From Chrysochromulina tobinii (Eukaryota > Haptophyta > Prymnesiales > Chrysochromulinaceae), in the NCBI GenBank assembly GCA_001275005.1, contig JWZX01002911.1, forward strand, positions 1 through 12,841: a stretch of 12,841 nt of DNA, written 5' to 3'. How positions within the stretch are numbered: the first letter of the stretch is position 1; the number at the start of each line of letters is the position of its first letter. Position numbers and translations under genes: made by a program. This document shows positions 7,998 to 12,841 of the stretch, piece after piece. A model generated the notes under the pieces. The model was not told the origin of the DNA, did not search any database, and saw nothing but the letters and a program-made list of their open reading frames with translations.

Positions 7998-9570
7998 ATG
8001 ATGGACAGCACCGCCGCGCTCGACGGCGGCGCCTCCTCCTATTTCGAGTCTGATACGCTCTCCGCGGCGCCGGCCGCTGGGACTGACAACTTGTCGGCTG
8101 CACTACCTGCGCCACCGCTGCCTGCGCCGCGCGCCGCCATCGTCCCCGCCGCCGCCGCCGCTGCGAGCAAGACTGCGAGCTCGTTCCAAGACCTCGACCT
8201 CTCGTCGGGCAGCGTGGGCGGAGCGGCGCTCGGCAACGGAGGCCACCCAGCGTCGGGGGCGCGCTTCGACGCAACCGCGAGCCTGCCGCCCGCCGCGGGC
8301 GGCGCCTCCCCCGACCTGGCCGTCGTGGTGGGCAGCCCGTCCAAGGTGGGCGAGGGCATGTCGGCTTTCTTCACGTACGAGGTGCGCACGAAGACGTCGC
8401 TGCCGCAGTACGTGAATTCCGAGTTCGCCGTCACGCGCCGCTTCCGCGACTTTGACTGGCTCCACACGCAGCTCGTGGCCACGTTTCCGGGCGCCATCGT
8501 GCCGCCGCTGCCCGAGAAGCACGCCGCGCAGGTCGCGACGTACAAGGTGACCGCGCAGCAGCAGAGCGCGGCCTTCCTCGAGGAGCGGCGCTCGCAGCTG
8601 CAGCGCTTCCTGCAGCGGCTGGTGGCGCATCCGATGATCCACACCGCCCCCGACCTGCAAGCCTTCCTCGAGAAGCCGGACGATGAGCTCGAGCAGTGGC
8701 GCGAGAAGGCTAAGGGTGGGGCGCTTGGCACGAAAGCATACTCGCTTCAGGACGTGAAATCGGGGCTGCTCAAGATGGCCAACAGCTCGCTGTCGATGAC
8801 CGAGATGCCGCCCGCGAGCTTTCTGCCCCTCGCCGACGTGCCGTGCCAGCAGATGGGCAACTACGCGGCGGCGGTGCAGGCGCAGGTGGCCTCGGTCCAC
8901 AAGCACGCGCGCGGCTACATTGAGCGTCACAAGGCGCTCGGCACGGCGCTGACGGGGCTTCGGGCTCACGCTCACCCAGCTCGCCGACTGCCAGCGAACG
9001 ATCAACGAGTCGCTCGCCAACGGCATCTCGTCGATGGGGCTGTGCGTGGGCCGGCTCTCCGCCACGTATCACGAGCTCGCCGAGCGCGAGAAGCTCGCCT
9101 TCGACGAGCCGATGAAGGAGTACGTGCGCATCCTCTCCTCCGCAAAGGCGGCGATCGCGTGCCGAGACGCGGCGGTCAAAAAGTACAATGATGCACAGTT
9201 GACGATGCTTCTCAAAAAGGAGCGGCTCGAGAAGCATCGCGCCGCCGGCGGCAAGGAGGAGAAGGCGGCCGTGCTCTCAGGCGAGCTCGCCGTGGCGGAG
9301 GAGTCGACCAACCTCGCCAAGGCCGAATACGAGGCGATCGCCGCGCGTGTGGATGCGGAGATGGCGCGCTTCCAAGCTGAGAAACTGGCCGACTTGAAGC
9401 GCATCGTCATCAACTTCATCTCCCTCCAGATCGAGTACTCGGTGCGCGTGCAGCAGGCGTGGCGCGAGCTTCTGCCGCGGCTCCAGGCGATCGAGGTGGG
9501 AAGCGACGCGCTCCCCTCCGGCGCGCCGCCGCCCCGCCCGATCGTGTCCAACTTCGCACCTCTTGAATGA
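7998..9570 (+). CDS. PX-BAR sorting nexin (frame broken by one base at 8954-8957)
   Basis: The PX domain binds phosphoinositides on endosomes, and a Vps5/BAR domain bends and tubulates membrane. I chose the ATG at 7998; the next ATG at 8001 has G at +4. An Ala/Pro-rich leader (about residues 1-105) precedes the PX domain (about 107-225). That domain shows RRFRDF (147-152), the PPLPEK loop (169-174) and the RRSQLQRFLQRLVAHP helix, which are the canonical lipid-binding features. From about 270 to the end it is helical and charged, fitting BAR. The first frame is protein-like to TALTG (near 8955). Homology-like sequence then continues in the next frame (LTLTQLADCQRTINESL) to a TGA at 9568-9570. 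One surplus G in gggg at 8954-8957 explains the shift, and the corrected length would be 523 residues. It resembles SNX1/2/Vps5-type nexins, but I cannot fix the subfamily. A sequencing error is the likeliest cause; a real pseudogene is possible. Confidence 0.88.
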
Positions 9571-10099
9571 GGCCGCATCCCTCTCATGCACCCCTCTCTT
9601 GTGGGCCGCCGCCAAGCGCCTAGCCAAGCTCGCGAGGCCGCCCTAAGAGCGACCCTCCATGCCAACGCTCATCGCGCGGCAGGCCGCGCAGTCAGCGAAG
9701 GAGAGAAGACTAAGGGTCGGCGTGTGCGCGAGCACAGACTGATCCCACACAGGAGGATGCTGTGCGCGTGCGACGCGTCGAGCTGCCCTCAGGTTCGACG
9801 CGACGGGCGCATCCAGAGTATTCGAGAGTGTGTGCGTGCAGCGTGGTGTGCGTGGTTTCGCCCATTTTTGACGTCTTTTGCATGCCGGCTAAATGCCCTA
9901 TGCCGGCCTACGGACCTTCGCGAAAACCGGGCTCGCTCAACAGCTCACAGCTCACTCCCGTCTTCAATTCACGGCGCGGCTCTCGTTGAGCGCGGTTGAC
10001 TCGGGTGTGTGCCGAACGCGTCCGAATTGTGTTCGACATCGCTCTCGACGTGCTGCTGCGTCCAGCCTCAGAGCGTGTCCAAGCCACGTGTTGCGCGGC
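9571..10099. other. Convergent intergenic region, no gene seen
   Basis: This 529-bp region lies between the stop of the sorting nexin (plus) and the stop of the EF-hand gene (minus), so it should contain two 3' UTRs. Open frames crossing it (for example 9586-9999 and 9893-10648 plus) have no recognisable motifs. The second runs antisense through the EF-hand gene. I see no repeat or RNA gene. Confidence 0.55.
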
Positions 10100-10939
10100 T
10101 CACATCAAGTGCTTCATGTGAGGATCCGAGATGAAGCCCAGCCCTTTGACCTGTGGTACTGCCGTGCCGCCGGACTTGATGACACTGCCAAGCATCTGCC
10201 GCATGCAGCGGTGCTGAATCTCGGCGAAGAACGAAAAGTTGACGTTCTTCTCGTTCGCTGCGTCCGCGCGCAGCGAGGGGTGATCTTCGGCTTTCATGGC
10301 AGAGAGGTGATTCTCGACAGAGTCCTTGCCAAACCGGGAGTACAGAAGAGTGATGCACTCGTCCATATCCACCGAGCCCGAGTGGTTCTTGTCGAGCATC
10401 AAGAAGTCGACAAGGTTGAAGAGCCGCCGTGGCTCGCAATTGGACTCGTCATCCCGCACTCGGAAGAATGTTGTGCGAAACTCGTCCCAGTCCACCTTGC
10501 CGTCATTGTCATCATCGACCTCCCAAACCGTCAGCGCCGCCTCCTTTTCGCTCACCTTGTGACCGAGGAACTCAAACTCCTGCACAAGATCCGAAGCGCT
10601 CAGCTTGCCATCGCCACACTTGTTGATGCGCTTGAACGTGCGCCGTAGACTCTCAAGCTCCTGCGCGGCCTTGAATTCCTGGCGCTCCTTTTCGCGCCGC
10701 TTTTTCTCCTCCGCCTCCTCGCGTTTACTGGCCATGCTTTTGCGGTCCACTTCGGGTGCTCGCCCAGGCAGGGAGGGCGAGTCCAACAGGCGTCCCCGCT
10801 CTGGGTTCAACCGACTTCTCGTGAATGTGAATGGAGAATGGTCCAAACTCACCTGTGCCATTGCCTGAAGAGCGGCGCGTCGTTTTCGGCGACACCCCGC
10901 CCGGTGTTCACAGGTGGAGGGCACGTTGGTGACGGCCAT
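10100..10939 (-). CDS. EF-hand calcium-binding protein
   Basis: 279 residues from an ATG at 10939, which has A at -3 and G at +4 and follows a GA-rich leader. A basic, low-complexity N-terminus (1-68) precedes a Lys/Glu/Arg-rich helix (about 70-100, MASKREEAEEKKRREK), then three EF-hand loops. Loop 1 (106-117, NKCGDGKLSASD) is non-canonical, with N at 1, C at 3 and D at 12. Loop 2 (142-153, DDDNDGKVDWDE) and loop 3 (183-194, DKNHSGSVDMDE) are fully canonical. A fourth, degenerate hand may lie at about 215-245. Loops 2 and 3 should bind calcium. There is no signal peptide or membrane segment, so it is probably cytosolic or cytoskeletal. An ATG at 10735 (AAAGCATGG context) is an equally good start and would remove the N-terminal 68 residues. 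A donor-like CAG|GTGAG at 10852 hints at an intron there, but I found no in-phase acceptor. Confidence 0.88.
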   Translation of the reverse strand: MAVTNVPSTCEHRAGCRRKRRAALQAMAQVSLDHSPFTFTRSRLNPERGRLLDSPSLPGRAPEVDRKSMASKREEAEEKKRREKERQEFKAAQELESLRRTFKRINKCGDGKLSASDLVQEFEFLGHKVSEKEAALTVWEVDDDNDGKVDWDEFRTTFFRVRDDESNCEPRRLFNLVDFLMLDKNHSGSVDMDECITLLYSRFGKDSVENHLSAMKAEDHPSLRADAANEKNVNFSFFAEIQHRCMRQMLGSVIKSGGTAVPQVKGLGFISDPHMKHLM

Positions 10940-11124
10940 GCTGCTGCTCGCCTTGCCCTCTCTCGCTCTCTCGTCTGGTACGCGCGCACGCCTTAGGCTT
11001 AGCCCTCGTACGCTTACCGGCCTTACATTGGCCTATTAGCTATTTCGGTATTTGCGGTGGTGGACATCCTCGTCGATCCAATATGATAAAACTATAAAAA
11101 CTATCTGTCTGACCCAACGCATCA
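10940..11124. other. Short intergenic spacer between two minus-strand genes
   Basis: These 185 bp carry the 3' UTR of the glycosyltransferase-like gene and the 5' region of the EF-hand gene. On the minus strand the EF-hand leader is GA-rich (gagagagcgagaga). An AT-rich patch with stretches such as gataaaactataaaaact lies at 11080-11105, just after the upstream stop, and may take part in 3' end formation. No defined site can be assigned. Confidence 0.4.
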
Positions 11125-11925
11125 CTACCCTAAGCGAAACCATGACATGAAGCGCTCCAGGTGTTCGCGCTGCACGGTCCCACGGTCAGAACATCGGCAA
11201 TCACACAAGATTTGCCCACCCGCGCGCACACGGTGGAAGCAGAGTGACTGGGTTGCTGGGCGGACATCGCGCATCAGGAAAGCCATGAACTCCTCCGAAT
11301 GCAGCCCATTCGCGCGCCCTTGCGAAGTGCCTTTCACGTATGTATCGGCCAGACTAAACCGCCGCGTCGCCCATGTCTTTGCGTGCTGGTACGTACCATA
11401 GAAAAGACGGTCGTTCATGTAGGAGCCCAGTGTGTTTCGAAGTGGCACGTTGGCGTGTGCGCCGCTCGCGATGTCGATCTTGTCCACGTACAACACATCC
11501 AGACGAAAGAGCCCCACGCGCTGGTACACTTTACGCGTGGCGACCATGTGGCTCTTCATCAGGTGCCAAACACGTTCAATGCTGTGCCACTGCTTGATCA
11601 TGTTGTCCATTGAAGTCGGGTAGACCCAGGTGCGTTCCTTGTGCGGGAAGAGCTTGCGATAGTGTGCCACGTTGCGCGCGCGCCTGAAGTCATCCTCCGT
11701 GTCCATGACGACGTTGCTGGTGAGATCAAACACCTCTGACACGTTGAGCTTCTGGTGTGCCTCACTGTTGCGCGGGTTTGACGTCTCACTCACGTTGTAC
11801 GTGTGCGCGAAGACGTCACAGCCACGGTTGTGCGCGAGAATGTGCTCGCGGATCGACGGCAGCACAGTTTTACGAAATTCTTTTGCCAAGCCGAAAAAGA
11901 GCAGAGCACATGCGGCATCCGACAT
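11125..11925 (-). CDS. DUF7796-like, putative glycosyltransferase-like protein
   Basis: 266 residues from the ATG at 11925. The open frame reaches further up to 11955, but that codon is TTG, so the ATG is the supported start. The N-terminal strand CALLFFGLAKEFRKTVLPSI and the following N-x-x-C-D-V-F-A-H-T-Y (about 33-42) match the pattern of algal and fungal DUF7796-type proteins. So do RVGLFRLDVLYVD (about 137-149) and NDRLFYGTYQHAKTWATRR (about 171-189). In such proteins an R-x-D-V strand and an N-D-R motif suggest a GT-A-like sugar-nucleotide fold. I assign the family from memory of its motifs, so the glycosyltransferase role is inference. There is no signal peptide or anchor in this frame, which is unusual for a Golgi enzyme; an upstream exon may be missing. 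The C-terminus has a small Cys cluster (CDCRC). The start lies about 45 bp from the satellite array. Confidence 0.75.
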   Translation of the reverse strand: MSDAACALLFFGLAKEFRKTVLPSIREHILAHNRGCDVFAHTYNVSETSNPRNSEAHQKLNVSEVFDLTSNVVMDTEDDFRRARNVAHYRKLFPHKERTWVYPTSMDNMIKQWHSIERVWHLMKSHMVATRKVYQRVGLFRLDVLYVDKIDIASGAHANVPLRNTLGSYMNDRLFYGTYQHAKTWATRRFSLADTYVKGTSQGRANGLHSEEFMAFLMRDVRPATQSLCFHRVRAGGQILCDCRCSDRGTVQREHLERFMSWFRLG

Positions 11926-11971
11926 CGCCGCGACCTTCACACCAGCACGTTCCAAAATTCGGAGAATACTT

Positions 11972-12530
11972 CGTTTGTGAGACGATTTGGACTTCGACTT
12001 TTATTTGTGAGACGATGGAACTCATGGTTTCGGTTGTGAGACGATTTAGTTGCGTTTGAGAGACGATAGTTGGTCGGTTGCGTTTGTGAGACGTTTTCAT
12101 TCTTTCTGTTACAAGTCGAACCGCATCGTCTCACAACATCGTCTCACAGCCGTCAGTTCGTCGAACTGCATCGTCTCACAAACGCAACTAAATCGTCTCA
12201 CAAACGCAACTAAATCGTCTCACAAACGCAAGTTGTATCGTCTCACAAACGAAAGTTCATCATCGTCTCACAAATGCAAGTTCATATCGTCTCACAAACG
12301 CAAGTTGTATCGTCTCACAAACGAAAGTTCATCATCGTCTCACAAATGCAAGTTCATATCGTCTCACAAACGCAACTTCGTCGAACTGCATCGTCTCACA
12401 ACCGAAAGTTCGAACTGCATCGTCTCACAAAAATCGTCTCTCAAACGGAAGTTCGTCGAACTGCATCGTCTCACAAACGCAACTTGATGCATCGTCTCAC
12501 AAACGCAAGTTCATATCGTCTCACAAACGC
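11972..12530. repeat. Satellite array with internal orientation switch (GTGAGACGAT / ATCGTCTCAC)
   Basis: A core of ten bases recurs at intervals of mostly 21-32 bp. In the left part it reads gtgagacgat, at 11977, 12007 and 12036, with variants near 12058 and 12086. In the right part it reads atcgtctcac, at 12125, 12138, 12170, 12192, 12214, 12237, 12262, 12286, 12309, 12333, 12358, 12390, 12419, 12464, 12491 and 12515, with one variant at 12433. The common unit is atcgtctcacaaacgcaagtt. The switch falls between about 12096 and 12124, so the two parts are reverse complements and can pair. Units are interspersed with gttcgtcgaac, itself palindromic. Open frames crossing the array (for example 12050-12487) are just repeat translations. 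Confidence 0.92.
12229..12372. repeat. Perfect 72-bp higher-order duplication inside the satellite
   Basis: Bases 12229-12300 and 12301-12372 are identical. Each copy contains three basic units (spacings near 24-25 bp) with the distinct spacers gaaagttcatc, tgcaagttcat and gcaagttgt. Identity over all 72 bases shows a recent duplication of a three-unit block, by unequal exchange or slippage. Confidence 0.9.
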
Positions 12531-12540
12531 TATAGTCGTC

Positions 12541-12841
12541 GAACTGTGTTGCAATCGCTAGAACTGTGTTGCGAAGGTCGAGGGGAGGTCGACCGTGTGG
12601 TCAGACCGGCGGGGTGGCTCGAGTGGGGGTTAAGCGGGGGTATAGGGCGAGAGATGGGGGGTGGCGTCTGGGCACGCGCCTTCATGTCGCCCAGGGCACT
12701 CATTTGGCGTTCCAGAGGCCGCGGTTATGTCGTCAGACTTTCTCCGAAGGTCTTCCACGGACAACGCACTGTGTTGTGGCCTCAATGTTGAACCGCTCTT
12801 CTTTCGCTCAGAGGAGCACACCACATCAAGCGAGCCGCCTT
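12541..12841. other. Sequence after the satellite, no gene seen
   Basis: The array fades out with a short direct repeat (gaactgtgttgc at about 12541 and 12560), and GC-rich sequence with a G-rich run (gggggttaagcgggggtata) follows. Short open frames on both strands (12546-12791 plus, 12630-12824 minus) have no motif or composition that supports coding. A gene beyond the window edge could begin or end here. Confidence 0.5.

Noticed and set aside
6278-8053. 591-codon open frame on the plus strand
   Set aside because: It lies antisense to the well-supported GTPase, is rich in Arg, Leu and Val as expected of a shadow frame in GC-rich DNA, and shows no domain.
8940-9000. Programmed ribosomal frameshift in the sorting nexin
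   Set aside because: There is no slippery heptamer with a clear downstream structure, and programmed shifting is not known for this family; a homopolymer error is simpler.
8103-9065. 320-codon minus-strand open frame
   Set aside because: It is antisense to the PX domain of the sorting nexin, with Arg/His-rich shadow composition.
10750-10852. Intron near the EF-hand N-terminus (donor CAG|GTGAG, acceptor ACCCGAAG)
   Set aside because: The joined frame does not match the EF-hand frame from the available upstream ATGs; other acceptors have no pyrimidine tract. It is kept only as a caveat on the start.
11926-11955. Upstream extension of the glycosyltransferase-like protein (MERAGVKVAA)
   Set aside because: The first codon at 11955 is TTG, not ATG; the nearest ATG is at 11925.
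12050-12487. 145-residue open frame rich in SHKRK/RLTN repeats
   Set aside because: It is a translation of the satellite; the apparent protein repeat only mirrors the DNA repeat.
11972-12530. CRISPR-like array of short repeats
   Set aside because: The core is only about 10 bp, the spacers are short and themselves repeated, orientation switches, there are no cas genes, and the context is eukaryotic. It is a satellite.

Overview
The window looks like nuclear DNA of a GC-rich eukaryotic protist. It has no operons, it has a spliceosomal-type GT-AG intron, and its products are typical of eukaryotes (PX-BAR sorting nexin, membrane-anchored GTPase, EF-hand protein). The very high GC, the proline-rich linkers and the long beta-propeller repeat protein suggest a marine alga such as a haptophyte. 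That assignment is inference, not a sequence match.

Layout. Bases 3-305 (+) hold the 3' end of an unrecognised gene. Bases 306-1131 are a convergent intergenic region with a degenerate 64-87 bp tandem repeat. Bases 5756-1132 (-) hold the main gene. A 990-codon reading frame of 14 SBBP/beta-propeller repeats (7 + 7, split by a polyproline hinge) ends in a transmembrane helix. It is joined through an 83-nt intron (2787-2705) to a second open frame of 523 residues. The predicted product is a 1513-residue membrane protein with a double seven-bladed propeller and a long disordered tail. Bases 5757-6415 are intergenic with a strong hairpin. Bases 7744-6416 (-) encode an AIG1-like P-loop GTPase with a C-terminal membrane hairpin. 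It is divergent, across about 250 bp, from a PX-BAR sorting nexin at 7998-9570 (+) that carries an apparent single-base frameshift at a run of four G. After a 529-bp convergent gap come an EF-hand protein at 10939-10100 (-) and a DUF7796-like, glycosyltransferase-like protein at 11925-11125 (-). The start of the last gene abuts a satellite array (11972-12530) whose units lie in one orientation on the left and the opposite on the right. Bases 12541-12841 hold nothing I can support.

The genes do not form one pathway. The sorting nexin and the GTPase both belong to endomembrane biology and share an upstream region. The most notable items are the double-propeller gene, whose splice donor contains the in-frame stop codon, and the inverted satellite array directly upstream of the glycosyltransferase-like gene.
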